Source of the DNA: Kitasatospora acidiphila
GTDB taxonomy: Bacteria > Actinomycetota > Actinomycetes > Streptomycetales > Streptomycetaceae
DNA length: 64,000 nt
Reading direction: 5' to 3'
Assembly (NCBI RefSeq): GCF_006636205.1
Contig: NZ_VIGB01000003.1
Span: 2,914,001 to 2,978,000 of the forward strand
A model generated the notes under the pieces. It saw only the letters and a list, made by a program, of their open reading frames with translations. It did no database searches and had not been told where the DNA came from. Shown in pieces: positions 8,444-18,523 of this stretch. The translations under genes were made by a program, and so were the position numbers. Within the stretch, counting starts at the first letter, position 1. The number at the start of each line of letters is the position of its first letter.

Positions 8444-11400
8444 GTGCAGTCCCGTGTGTCGGCCGCCGCCGGTAGGCGGCTGCGGCAGCAGCTCGAAGCC
8501 AGCCCAGCGCTGCGAGAGGTCCTGCACCATCCCGCCGTCGAAGTCACCCGCCGGGCCACCGCCCGCACCGCCCGCCTGGTCGCGCCGCGCACCGCGGACC
8601 GGCTGATCGCCGACCTCAAGGGCACCGAGCCGCTGCTGACCGGGATCCAAGCCGAGAGGGCGCCGAACGGACCCACCGTCAGCGGGACCGGCGCCACCGG
8701 GACCCTGCCGCACCGCCGGGCCGGGCTGCGGGTGGCCGCCACGCTCTCCGCCGCCGCGGTGATCGGCTCACTGGTCGCCACCGTGCCGACCGCCGCGCTG
8801 GCCGCGCCCGCCACCGCGCAGAGCGCCGCCCAGCTGCCCGGCACCCGTACCCCGCTGGGCAGCCTGACCGACCCCCAGGTCTACCCCGCCCGCAGCAGCT
8901 GCACCAGGCCGGCCAGCCGGTCACGGTGCCCGCCGAGGTGTCGCTGATGGTCGGCGCCGACCTGGACCCGGGCGCGCTCGCCACCGTCCGCCAGGTGCTG
9001 CTCAGCGCGGGCGCCGCCAGCATCGTCACCCCCGAGCAGGCGACTCCCGCGCCCGGCTCGCTGCTGGTCTACGTCTCCTCCCCCAAGCCGGGCGACCAGA
9101 CCGACCCGGCCGCCGCCAAGGCGCTGCAGGCCCTGGGCGCCGCCGACCCGGCCGGGCTGCCGGACGGCGGCTACACGCTGGCGGCCGGTCAACTCCCGGT
9201 GGCCGGCGGCAGCTACGGCGCGGTGGTGCTGGCCGGTGTGGACGGCAGCGGCGCCTTCTACGCCGCGCAGACCCTGCGCCAGCTGCTCACCCAGGTGCCG
9301 GCCGGGCTGGGGCAGGGCGTCGGCTCGCACGGAGTGGGCGGCTACGGCTTCCCGGGGCTGACGGTGCGCGACTGGCCGAGCGGCGCGCCGGTGCGCGGCA
9401 CCGCGGAGTCCTTCTACGGCACCCCGTGGAGCAGCGAGCAGCGGCTGGCGATGCTGGACTTCCTGGGCCGGACCAAGCAGAACTTCTTCCTCTACGCGCC
9501 CGGTGACGACCCGTACCGCCAGGACCAGTGGCGCACCCCCTACCCGGCCGACCAGCTGGCCGACCTGCGGGCCCTGGCCGAGCGGGCCGCCGCCAACCAC
9601 GTCACCCTCGGCTACGCCGTGGCTCCCAGCCAGAACTTCTGCTACAGCTCCGCCGCGGACGTCGACGCGCTGCTCGCCAAGCTCGACGGGCTGCGCCGAC
9701 TCGGCTTCGGCGCCTTCCAGTTGCAGTTCGACAACGTGAGCTTCAACGACTGGCACTGCGGCGACGACCGGGACGCCTTCGGGTCCGGCCCGGCCGGCCA
9801 TGCCAAGGCGCAGGCCAAGCTGGCCGCCGCCGTGCAGACCCGGCTGATCGCCGCCCACCCGGAGCTGGCCGCGCTCACGGTGCTGCCCACCGAGTTCCAC
9901 CAGCAGGGCGCCACCCCGTACCGCAAGGCGCTGGCCGCCGCGCTGCCGCAGGCCGTCCAGGTGGCCTGGAGCGGCGTCGGGCTGATACCGGGCAGCATCA
10001 CGGCGGCCCAGACCACCGACACCAGCGCGGTGTTCAACCATCCGCTGGTCACCATGGACAACTACCCGGTCAACGACTCCACTCCGGACCGGCTCTACCT
10101 GGGCCCGTACGCCGGCCGCGCCCCGGAGGTGGCGAGCCGCTCGGCGATGCTGCTGACCGCCGGAATGCGCCAGGCCGCCGCCTCCCAGCTGCCGCTGGCC
10201 ACCGCCGCCGACTACGCCTGGAACCCCACCGGCTACCAGGCCCAGGCCTCCTGGCAGTACGCGCTGCGCGAGCTGGCCGCCGAGGCCGCGCCGGCCGGGG
10301 CCAACGACGCGGGCCCGGCGCTGGCGGCGCTCACCGCGCTGGCCGGCAACAGCACCTCCTCGCCGCTGTCCAGCACCGAGTCGGGCTATCTGACCCCGCT
10401 GATCAGCGCCTTCTGGACGGCCCTGCAGCCCACCGGCGGCAGCATCGACCTGGGCAAGCTGCAGCAGGCCGCCGACCCGCTGCGGGCCGCGTTCGCCACC
10501 ATGGCCGGCGCCCCCGACATGCTGCGCGGCACCGACAGCGGCGCCGCCGCGGGCATCGGCGGCTCCACCCTGGTGGCCGAGACCAGCCCCTGGCTGAGCC
10601 GGCTGAGCGACTACGGGCGGGCCGGCGAGGCCGCGCTGGACATGCTGCTGGCCCAGCACAAGGGCGACGGCGCGACCGCCTGGAACTCCCGGGTGACGCT
10701 GCGCCAGCTGCGCGACCGGCTGGCCGCGGCCGGGCCGGTGACGATCGGCGCCGGGGTGCTGGACCCGTTCCTGGAGCGGGCGACGAGGGCCGCCGACAGC
10801 TGGTCCGGGGTGTCGGCCGGGGCCGTCGCCCCGACCAGCACCATGGGCAGCGCCAACGGCCACGGCCCCGCGCTGATGACCGACGCCGACGCGGGCAGCT
10901 TCTACTGGAGCGCCGCCCCGCCGCAGCCGGGCGACTCGGTCGGCGTGGACCTGGGCGACGGCCGCCCGGTCGGCACCGTGACCGTCACCATGGGCGGCTC
11001 GGACGGCACTGCCACGCCCGGCAGCGACGCCGCCGCGGCCGCCGACGACTACCTGCGGGACGGGGTGCTGGAGTACTCCACCGGCGACGGCGGCTGGCAG
11101 CAGCTGGCGGTGGCGCACCAGCAGAAGACCGTCACCGCCACGCTGCCGGCCGGCGCCGTGGTCCGGGCGATCCGGCTGCGCGCCACCAAGGCCCAGCAGA
11201 ACGCGGTGGCGGTGCGGGACTTCAGCGTGACCGCGCCGGACGCCCCCGCGATGACGGTCTCCGGCGGCCCGGCCGCCGCGCCCGGCTCCTCGGCCGCCTC
11301 GATGCTGGACGGCGACCCGGACACCGCCTACCGGGCGGCCGCCCCACCGACCAGCGCGGACGCCCCGCTCACCGTGGAGCTGGGATCGGTGCGCCCGCTG

Positions 11401-12585
11401 GACCGGCTGACCGTGCTGACCGACCCGACGGTGCACGCCACCGCGACCGTGGCGGTGCGGCACGCGGACGGCAGCTGGGTCGACGTGGGCACCCTGCACC
11501 CGGGCTACAACGAGCTGCCGGTGGGCGGCCAGCCGACCGGCGCGGTGCGGCTGACCTGGCAGCCGGGCGGCGACGCGCCGGTGGTCAACCAGATCGTGCC
11601 CTGGTACGCGGACACTCCGGTGGCCCGGCTGTCGCTGGCCGACCCGGAGCTGGACGTGATCGCCGGCGCCCCCACCCCCGCCGGTACCCAGGCGGTGGTG
11701 GACGCGCTGCGCCCGGACGGCGCCAGCGGCGAGATCCGGGCCTCGGCGCCCGGCGGGGTGTCGGGCATCACCGTGACGCCGGCGCCGGCGGCCGGCCAGA
11801 CCGGTGCGGCGGTGAGCGCGCCGCGCGGCGGGCGCGGCAGCACGCCGGTGCAGGTCAGCGCGGCGGCCGGGACCCCGTCGGGGACGTACCAGGTGCCGGT
11901 GGACTTCACCTCCGGTCAGGTGACGCTGCACCAGACCCTCCAGGTGCACGTGGTGCCGCCGACCAGCGGACCGGACCTGGCGCCCACCGCGACCGCGAGC
12001 TCCTCGGGCGACGAGACGCCCAAGTTCCCGGCCTCGGCGGTGAACGACGGCGACCCGGCCACCCGCTGGTCCTCCCCCGCGGTGGACAACGCCTGGGTGC
12101 AGCTCCAACTGCCGCAGCCCACCCACCTGGGCGAGGCAGTGCTGCACTGGCAGGACGCGTTCGCCGCCGCATACCAGCTGCAGACCTCCAGCGACGGGGT
12201 GAACTGGACCACGGTGGCCACCGTGGCGAACGGCAAGGGCGGCACCGAGACGGTGCGGTTCGACGCGCCGGGCGCGGTCTACTTGCGGATGCAGGGCGTC
12301 AGCCGGGCCACCAAGTACGGCTACTCGCTCTACGGGATCGAGCTGTACGCGGTCACCGACCCGACGGCGGCGCCCACCCCGCCGGTGCCGCCGGTCGGGG
12401 TGCCGACGCCCGTGCCGACCCCGGGCGGGGTGCCGTCCCCGTCCCAGTCGCCGTCGCCGAGCGGGTCGGCCTCGCCCGGCCCCGCGACGCCGTCGCCCAC
12501 GCCGACCGCGCAGCCGACCGCCGGCCCGAACCCCGGCCCGTCGCCTGCGCCGGGCCCGACCGCCGGGGCCGCTGCGGGGCACTGA
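8444..12585 (+). CDS. Secreted GH84 beta-N-acetylglucosaminidase-like protein, frame broken once
   Basis: About 1380 residues from GTG 8444, with AAGGAGG 5 bp upstream. A long N-terminal leader carries a hydrophobic segment near residue 100. Then come a GH20b-like N-domain, a GH84 barrel (TVRDWPSGAPVRGTAESFYG; GFGAFQLQFDNVSFNDWHC; LPTEFHQQGATPYR), helical and F5/8-type-C carbohydrate-binding regions (NDGDPATRWSSPAVDNAWVQ), and a Pro/Ser/Thr-rich tail without an obvious sortase motif. The frame breaks at the C-run 8884-8887; one extra C restores DPQVYPRPQQLHQAGQPVTV. The second residue of the usual catalytic Asp-Asp pair appears to be Asn (FDN), so activity is not assured. Confidence 0.8.
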
Positions 12586-12616
12586 CCGGGTCGGCCCCGG
12601 GGCACTGGAACGCGGC

Positions 12617-12656
12617 GGGCCGGTGGCGCTCCCTCCTGGAGGGGCGCCACCGGCCC
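12617..12656. terminator. Bidirectional hairpin terminator
   Basis: A 13-bp perfect stem (GGGCCGGTGGCGC with GCGCCACCGGCCC) lies between the convergent GH84 and HNH genes. Confidence 0.8.
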
Positions 12657-12689
12657 ATGAGGCTACCGGGGTACTGCGGCCCTAGCTGG

Positions 12690-13304
12690 TCAGGCGATGA
12701 CGCTCTCCGGCTCACCGCGGTGGACAGGACGCGACCGGCCCAGCGGAACCGGTGCTCCCGCGTGGTCGGTATGGACATGGTGTTCGAAGTCACGGAACTG
12801 GTCCGTGCCGCCGTACGGCTCCAGGTAGGGCCGCCAGCGCGGATCCTTGATCCCGGTTCCGATGATGCGCCAGGCCAGCCCGCTGGGCGGGGCAGGAGGT
12901 CGCTTCATCCGCCACCCGAGCTCGGTCAGGTGGCGGTCGGCCTTCATGTGGTTGCAGCGGCGGCAGGCCGCCACCACGTTGTCCCAGCGGTGCTGTCCGC
13001 CGCGACTGCGCGGGATCACGTGGTCGACGCTGGTCGCGGCGGCCCCGCAGTAGACGCAGCGCCCGTGGTCACGGGCGAACAGTGCGCGGCGGGTGAGCGG
13101 TACTGGCCCGCGGAACGGCACCCGGACGAACCGGGTCAGCCGCACCACGGAGGGCGCCGTAACGGCGCTGGTGGCGCTGTGCAGAGTGACACCCGAGTCT
13201 TCCAGGCTGACCGCCTTGTGATTGAGGACCAGGATGAGGGCGCGGCGCGTCGACACGACACCTAGCGGCTCGTACGACGCGTTGAGGACCAGGACATGCG
13301 GCAC
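12690..13304 (-). CDS. HNH endonuclease family protein
   Basis: 204 residues from GTG 13304, with AAGGAGG upstream. The N-terminal ~75 residues (MPHVLVLNASYEPLGVV) are typical of a conserved actinobacterial HNH protein. The nuclease core has CVYCG, TSVDHVIPRSRGGQHRWDN and CRRCNHMKADR, supplying the zinc-binding CxxC pairs and the catalytic His. The cellular role is unknown; the family is chromosomal, single copy and not obviously linked to mobile DNA. Confidence 0.85.
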   Translation of the reverse strand: MPHVLVLNASYEPLGVVSTRRALILVLNHKAVSLEDSGVTLHSATSAVTAPSVVRLTRFVRVPFRGPVPLTRRALFARDHGRCVYCGAAATSVDHVIPRSRGGQHRWDNVVAACRRCNHMKADRHLTELGWRMKRPPAPPSGLAWRIIGTGIKDPRWRPYLEPYGGTDQFRDFEHHVHTDHAGAPVPLGRSRPVHRGEPESVIA

Positions 13305-13487
13305 GGATGCCTCCTTGGACGCCTGCGGCGCGTGGCTCGCGCCGGGACGAGCGGATGACCGCGCATCGCTGCGCGATCACCCCCAGTGTCGCCTTACGAC
13401 TTTGTACGGCGCCACCACTACCGGGTAACAGGCGGACGCGGGTTCCGCGCTCGCCCGTGCTACCTGTCTCTATGCCCAAGCCGGCCA

Positions 13488-13517
13488 TTCGGTGCACCGA
13501 CACGCGCTCGCTAGGCT
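13488..13517 (+). promoter_or_regulatory. Possible promoter of the MscS gene
   Basis: TTCGGT and TAGGCT separated by 18 bp, 36 bp before the GTG start. The -10 is a plausible actinobacterial hexamer; the -35 is weak. Confidence 0.35.
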
Positions 13518-13552
13518 GTGCGCCGAGTTTCCCGCAGCACAGGAGGGGCCCC

Positions 13553-14593
13553 GTGACCGACGTCACTAGCAGCACCAGGGAGGCGGCCGGTTGGCTGGAC
13601 GCCAACTGGGAGTCGTGGATCGACGGAACACTGCGCATCGTGGTCATCGTGCTGCTCGGGCTGGTGCTGCGGGCAGTGGTGCGCAAGCTGATCGACCAGC
13701 TGATCCACCGGATGACCCGGGAGGCCGAGCACAGCGACACCGACACCAGCAGCCGGCTGGGCGGGCTGCTGGTGAACCCGGAGCGGCGCAGCCAGCGGGC
13801 CGCGGCGATCGGTTCGGTGCTGCGCAGCGTCGCCTCGTTCTCGATCATGGGCACCGCCTCGCTGATGGTGCTCTCCGAGGTCGGGGTGGACCTGGCGCCG
13901 CTGCTGGCCAGCGCCGGGGTGGCGGGCGTGGCGCTGGGCTTCGGCGCCCGCAACCTGGTCACCGACTTCCTCTCCGGGGTCTTCATGATCATGGAGGACC
14001 AGTACGGCGTCGGGGACGAGATCGACATGGGGGTGGCCACCGGCACCGTGCTGGAGGTCGGCCTGCGGGTGACCAAGCTGCGCGGCGGCAGCGGCGAGAT
14101 CTGGTACATCCGCAACGGCGAGGTGAAGCGGATCGCCAACATGAGCCAGGGCTGGTCGACCGCGACGGTGGACGTGCAGGTCGGGTACAAGGAGGACCTG
14201 GACAAGGTCGAGGCGCTGATCCTGACCGCGGCCGAGGCGTTCGCCAAGGAGTCGCCCTGGGACGAACTGCTCTGGGAGCCCGTGGAGGTGCTGGGCGTGG
14301 AGTCGGTGTCCGCCGACACCGTGGTGCTGCGGGTGCAGGCGAAGACCATGCCGAGCAAGGCGCAGTTGGTCACCCGCGCGCTGCGCGGCCGGCTGAAGGC
14401 GGTCTTCGACGGGGCCGGGATCAAGCTCAAGGAGGAGGCCGCCGCGCCCGCGGCCGCCGCGTCGCCGGCGACCACCGCCGACGCGCAGCCGCCGTCCGCA
14501 CTCGCCGATCCGTCCTCGGCCCGCTCCCTGGGCGCCCGTCCGATCCCGCCGCCGTCCCCGGAGGAGCAGCAGGCCTTCGGCAAGCTGCCCTGA
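13553..14593 (+). CDS. MscS-family mechanosensitive channel
   Basis: 346 residues from GTG 13553, with AGGAGG at 13541-13546. There are three predicted membrane helices; the pore-lining one is LLASAGVAGVALGFGARNLV, the Gly/Ala-packed TM3 of MscS, continuing into FLSGVFMIMEDQYGVGDEID. The beta and alpha/beta vestibule domains follow (LRGGSGEIWYIRNGEVKRIAN), then an Ala/Pro-rich cytoplasmic tail. It releases solutes on hypo-osmotic shock in the known members. The gene stands alone between the HNH gene and the ROK operon and is followed by a strong hairpin. Confidence 0.88.
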   Translation: MTDVTSSTREAAGWLDANWESWIDGTLRIVVIVLLGLVLRAVVRKLIDQLIHRMTREAEHSDTDTSSRLGGLLVNPERRSQRAAAIGSVLRSVASFSIMGTASLMVLSEVGVDLAPLLASAGVAGVALGFGARNLVTDFLSGVFMIMEDQYGVGDEIDMGVATGTVLEVGLRVTKLRGGSGEIWYIRNGEVKRIANMSQGWSTATVDVQVGYKEDLDKVEALILTAAEAFAKESPWDELLWEPVEVLGVESVSADTVVLRVQAKTMPSKAQLVTRALRGRLKAVFDGAGIKLKEEAAAPAAAASPATTADAQPPSALADPSSARSLGARPIPPPSPEEQQAFGKLP

Positions 14594-14625
14594 CCCCCTC
14601 GGAGCCCTGACCCCCTCGGTACCTC

Positions 14626-14655
14626 GGAGCCCTGGCCGCACCCGGCCAGGGCTCC
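14626..14655 (+). terminator. Hairpin terminator after MscS gene
   Basis: Perfect 12-bp stem GGAGCCCTGGCC / GGCCAGGGCTCC with a 6-nt loop. The arm sequence GGAGCCCTGACC also occurs just upstream at 14601. Confidence 0.8.
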
Positions 14656-14665
14656 GTCGTATCCA

Positions 14666-14700
14666 TTGACACCCATTGGATTGTTAGTAAAGTTTCCAAT
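14666..14700 (+). promoter_or_regulatory. Promoter with overlapping ROK-type operator
   Basis: TTGACA (14666-14671) and TAAAGT (14688-14693) are 16 bp apart. An imperfect palindrome TTAGTAAAGTTTCCAAT (14684-14700), pattern TnGnAAAnTTTnCnA, covers the -10. This layout suggests autorepression by the ROK regulator encoded 39 bp downstream. It resembles the AAAGTTTCC-type sites known for Streptomyces ROK repressors of amino-sugar genes. Confidence 0.6.
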
Positions 14701-14738
14701 TGTCGCCAAGGGCCCGCCGACGGAGGAGGATCGAGCAC

Positions 14739-15932
14739 GTGAACGACACCTCCGCCCCACCCGCACCACGCCCCGGTACGCCGAGCCGGCTGCGGGCCAT
14801 CAACGACCGGGCCGCCCTGGACCTGCTGCTGGCCCACGGCCCGCTCTCCCGGACCCGGATCGGCAGCCTGACCGGGCTCTCCAAGCCCACCGCCTCCCAG
14901 CTGCTGGCCCGCCTGGAGGCCGCCGGGCTGGTCGTCCCGGTGGGCACCACGGTCGGCGGGCCCGGCCCCAACGCCCAGCTCTACCAGGTGAACCCGGCGG
15001 CCGGTTACGTCGCGGGCCTGGACGTGACGCCCGGCCAGACCCGGTTCGCGGTGGCCGACATCACCGGGCGGACCATCGCCGAACACCTGCTGCCCACCCC
15101 CGGCCGGCAGGCGGCCGGCACCGTCGAGCGGATCGCCGACGGCCTGGCCGCCACCCTGGAGAAGGCCGGCCTGTCCCCCGGCAGCCTGACCGGGATCGCC
15201 ATCGGCACCCCCGGCGCCCTGGATCCCCAGTCCCAGAAGCTGCGCTACGCCGCCCACCTGCCCGGCTGGCACTCCGGCGGGCTGCTCGACCGGCTCACCG
15301 AGGCGCTGGGCGCACCGGTGGCGATCGAGAACGACGTCAACCTGGCCGCCGTCGCCGAGCAGGCGCTCGGCTCGGCCCAGGGCTGCTCGGACTTCGTGCT
15401 GCTGTGGGCCGAGGAGGGGATCGGCGCGGCGATCGTGCTCGGCGGCCGGCTGCACCGCGGCCACACCGGCGGCGCCGGCGAGGTCGGCTACATGCCGGTG
15501 CCGGGCGCCCCGGTGATCCGCAACGTCCGCCGTGAGAACTCCGGCGGCTTCCAGGAACTCGCCGGCGCCACCGGGGTGTTGGCGCTGGCCCGGCAGCACG
15601 GCCTGAGCGCCCGCAGCGCCGGGGCGGCGATCGGCAAGGCACTGGCCACCCCGGGCGCGGGCGACGCGTTCCTCACCGTGCTGGCCGAGCGGCTGGCCAC
15701 CGGGCTGGCCGCGATCGTGGCCGTGATCGACCCCGAGCTGGTGGTGCTCTCCGGCGGCATCCCCACCGCCGGCGGTGCCCGGCTGCGCGACCTCGTCCAG
15801 GAGCAGCTCACCGGCCTGGCGGTGCCCCGGCCGCGGCTGCTCAGCAGCACCGTGCCGGGCTCCCCGGTGCTGCACGGCGCACTGCAACGCGCCCTCGGCG
15901 CGGCCCGGGAGCAGGTCTTCACCACCGACTGA
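14739..15932 (+). CDS. ROK-family transcriptional regulator
   Basis: 397 residues from GTG 14739 (GGAGGAGGA upstream). The N-terminal winged helix (LSRTRIGSLTGLSKPTASQL) is followed by a sugar-kinase-like ROK domain with the phosphate loop GLDVTPGQTRFAVADITG, GIAIGTPGALDP and the ADP loop VVLSGGIPTAGG. The CxCGxxGC zinc motif common in ROK proteins is absent; the region reads RNVRRENSGGFQE. It heads an operon with a GH4 glycosidase and a sugar kinase, and most likely represses that operon and itself until an amino-sugar or beta-glucoside derivative is present. The regulator-hydrolase-kinase order recalls the Streptomyces csnR-csnK chitosan/glucosamine locus, minus its ABC transporter. Confidence 0.85.
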   Translation: MNDTSAPPAPRPGTPSRLRAINDRAALDLLLAHGPLSRTRIGSLTGLSKPTASQLLARLEAAGLVVPVGTTVGGPGPNAQLYQVNPAAGYVAGLDVTPGQTRFAVADITGRTIAEHLLPTPGRQAAGTVERIADGLAATLEKAGLSPGSLTGIAIGTPGALDPQSQKLRYAAHLPGWHSGGLLDRLTEALGAPVAIENDVNLAAVAEQALGSAQGCSDFVLLWAEEGIGAAIVLGGRLHRGHTGGAGEVGYMPVPGAPVIRNVRRENSGGFQELAGATGVLALARQHGLSARSAGAAIGKALATPGAGDAFLTVLAERLATGLAAIVAVIDPELVVLSGGIPTAGGARLRDLVQEQLTGLAVPRPRLLSSTVPGSPVLHGALQRALGAAREQVFTTD

Positions 15933-15974
15933 CCCACCACCCACCCATCCACATCGACAATCGACAGGGGTCGA

Positions 15975-17267
15975 GTGCTGATGTCCCTGAAACTCGCCAT
16001 CGTCGGCGGCGGCTCCACCTACACGCCCGAACTCATCGACGGCTTCGCCCGGTTGCGCGACAGCCTGCCGATCGGCGAACTGGTGCTGATCGACCCGGTC
16101 GCCGACCGGCTGGAGCTGATCGGCGCACTGGCCCGGCGGATCTTCGCCAAGCAGGGGCATCCGGCCACCGTGCGGACCAGCACCGCCCTGGACGCCGGGG
16201 TGGCCGGCGCCGACGCGGTGCTGCTGCAGCTGCGGGTGGGCGGACAGGCGGCCCGCGGGCAGGACGAGACCTGGCCGCTGGAGTGCGGCTGCGTGGGCCA
16301 GGAGACCACCGGGGCCGGCGGGTTGGCCAAGGCGCTGCGCACCGTGCCGGTGGTGCTGGAGATCGCCGAGCGGGTGCGCCGGGCCAACCAGGCCGCCTGG
16401 ATCGTCGACTTCACCAATCCGGTGGGCATCGTCACCCGGGCCCTGCAGACCGCCGGGCACCGCGCTGTCGGGCTGTGCAACGTGGCGATCGGGTTCCAGC
16501 GCAAGTTCGCCGCCCACCTGCAGGTGGCGCCGGAGCTGATCCGGCTGGACCACGTGGGCCTCAACCACCTCACCTGGGAACGCGGCGTCACCCTGCTGGA
16601 CGCGCCCGGCGCGACCACCGGGCGCGAGGTGCTGCCCGAGCTGCTGACCGGCTTCGGCACCGAGATCGCCGACGACCTGCACCTGCCGCTGCCGCTGATC
16701 CGGCGCCTCGGCGTGGTCCCCTCCTACTACCTGCGCTACTACTACCAGCACGACGCAGTGGTCGCCGAGCTGCGCGAGCAGGGCTCCCGGGCCGCCCAAG
16801 TGGCCGAGATCGAGCGGGAGTTGCTGCGGCTCTACGCCGACCCCGCGCTGGACACCAAGCCGGAGCTGCTGAGCCGGCGCGGCGGCGCCTTCTACTCGGA
16901 GGCGGCGGTGCAGCTGATCGCGGCGCTGCTCGGCACCGGGGGCGGCGCGGACATCCAGGTGGTCAACACCCGCAATGACGGGGTACTGCCGTTCCTGCCC
17001 GACGACGCGGTGATCGAAGTACCGGCCGCCGTCGACGCCACCGGGGTGCGGCCGCTCCCGCAGCGGCCGGTGGAGCCACTGTTCGCCGGGCTGATCGCGG
17101 CCGTCACCGCCTATGAGCAACTCGCCCTGGAAGCAGCCCTCAAGGGCGGCCGGGACCGGGTCTTCGACGCTCTGCTGTGCCATCCACTGGTCGGTCAGAT
17201 CGAGCTCGCCGAGCAGCTGACCGATGCCCTGATCGCGCACAACAAGCCCTACCTGAGCTGGATCTGA
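15975..17267 (+). CDS. GH4 6-phospho-beta-glucosidase-like enzyme
   Basis: Starts at GTG 15975, or ATG 15981, with AGGGG upstream. NAD+- and divalent-metal-dependent GH4 fold: the dinucleotide motif VGGGSTYTPELIDGF, DFTNPVGIVTRAL, and the metal/catalytic residues in GLCNVAIGFQ and LDHVGLNHLTWERG. About 430 residues, normal for the family. GH4 enzymes hydrolyse phosphorylated or free beta-glycosides by a redox mechanism in the cytoplasm. Sitting between a ROK regulator and an N-acetylglucosamine-kinase-like gene suggests an amino-sugar oligomer, but specificity is not determined. Confidence 0.85.
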   Translation: MLMSLKLAIVGGGSTYTPELIDGFARLRDSLPIGELVLIDPVADRLELIGALARRIFAKQGHPATVRTSTALDAGVAGADAVLLQLRVGGQAARGQDETWPLECGCVGQETTGAGGLAKALRTVPVVLEIAERVRRANQAAWIVDFTNPVGIVTRALQTAGHRAVGLCNVAIGFQRKFAAHLQVAPELIRLDHVGLNHLTWERGVTLLDAPGATTGREVLPELLTGFGTEIADDLHLPLPLIRRLGVVPSYYLRYYYQHDAVVAELREQGSRAAQVAEIERELLRLYADPALDTKPELLSRRGGAFYSEAAVQLIAALLGTGGGADIQVVNTRNDGVLPFLPDDAVIEVPAAVDATGVRPLPQRPVEPLFAGLIAAVTAYEQLALEAALKGGRDRVFDALLCHPLVGQIELAEQLTDALIAHNKPYLSWI

Positions 17268-17276
17268 CGGAGCGTC

Positions 17277-18304
17277 ATGACTGAGCCTTTGGCCGGCGTG
17301 CTCGCCGTGGACGCCGGCAACAGCAAGACCGACGTCGCCCTGGTCGCCGCCGACGGCACCGTGCTCGGCACCGCCCGAGGCGGCGGCTTCAACCCGCAGG
17401 CGCACGGGCCACGGGCTGCCGTCGCCGCGCTGGCCCCGCTGGTCGCCGCCTGCGCGGCGGCGGCCGGCCTGAGCGCCGGCGGCCTGAGCGCCGGCGTTGG
17501 CCAGGCAGGCCCGCTGGTCAGCCATCTGCAGGCCTGCCTGGCCAACGCCGACCTGCCGGCCGAGGAGCGGGCGCTGGCCGCCGCCCTCACCGAACAGGGC
17601 TGGGGCGCCGAGGTCTCGGTCGCCAACGACACCTTCGGGCTGCTCCGCGCGGGCACCGACACACCGCGCGGGGTGGCGGTGGTCTGCGGCGCCGGGATCA
17701 ACTGCGTGGGGCTGCTGCCGGACGGCCGCACCGCCCGGTTCCCGGCACTCGGGCAACTCACCGGCGACTGGGGCGGCGGGGGCGGGCTGGCCGCCGAGGC
17801 GATGTGGCACGCCACCCGGGCCGAGGACGGCCGCGGCCCGGCCACCGCGCTGGCGCCGGCCATCGCGGCCCACTTCGGGCTCACCACGGCGACGGCGTTC
17901 GCCGAGGCGCTGCACCTGGGCGAGTTCCCCCGGGTGCGGCTGCACGAGGTGGTGCCGCTGCTCTTCGACTGCGCGCAGGGCGGCGACGCGGCGGCGCTGG
18001 CGCTGATCGACCGCCAGGCGGCGGAGATCGCGGCGCTCGCCCGGGTGGCGCTGACCCGGCTGAACCTGCTGGCCGCGCCCACCCCGCTGGTGCTCGGCGG
18101 CGGAGTGCTGGCGGCGGGCCAGCCGCTGCTGCTCGACAACCTGCGCGCCCGCCTGCGCACCGCCGCCCCCTGGCCCGCCCCCGCATCGTCACCGCGCCCC
18201 CGGTCCTCGGCGCCGCCCTGCTCGGCCTCGACCGCCTGGGCAGCCCTCCCAGCGCCCACCAACGCCTCCGCGCCGCCTACCAACGCCCGGCGATAGCGGC
18301 ATAG
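17277..18304 (+). CDS. BadF/BadG-type N-acetylglucosamine kinase-like protein, 3' frame broken
   Basis: Starts at ATG 17277, 9 bp after the GH4 stop. ASKHA-fold kinase: VLAVDAGNSKTDVAL (phosphate 1), ANDTFGLLRAG, VVCGAGINCVGLL (phosphate 2), GQLTGDWGGGGGLA and the adenosine motif PLVLGGGVLAAGQ. As written it ends at 18296 with an unrelated tail. One extra C in the run 18166-18170 restores LARPRIVTAPPVLGAALLGL and a stop at 18304, the usual C-terminus of these kinases. It probably phosphorylates the sugar released by the GH4 enzyme in the same operon. Confidence 0.85.
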
Positions 18305-18523
18305 GAACCCTCAGGAGACGCCGCACCGCTCTCCCACCACGCACCGACCACCAGCGGAGACGCCCCAGGAACCACCCGGGAGACCCCACACCGGCGACCA
18401 CCCACCGCTCCCCCACCACGCACCGACGCCTGCGTGGCGGCACTTGGGGGAAATGGCTGCACGGCGTGGGTGGCGCCGGAATACTGGGGCGGTTGTGATG
18501 GTGACGCCCCGAGAGGTGCCCTG

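Noticed and set aside
8881..12582. A 1233-codon minus-strand open frame opposite the GH84 gene
   Set aside because: It mirrors the G/C third-position bias of the real gene; composition is Gly/Arg/Val low complexity with no domain.
14427..17945. Long minus-strand frame opposite the ROK/GH4 operon
   Set aside because: Shadow frame with no recognisable domain; three plus-strand genes explain the region.
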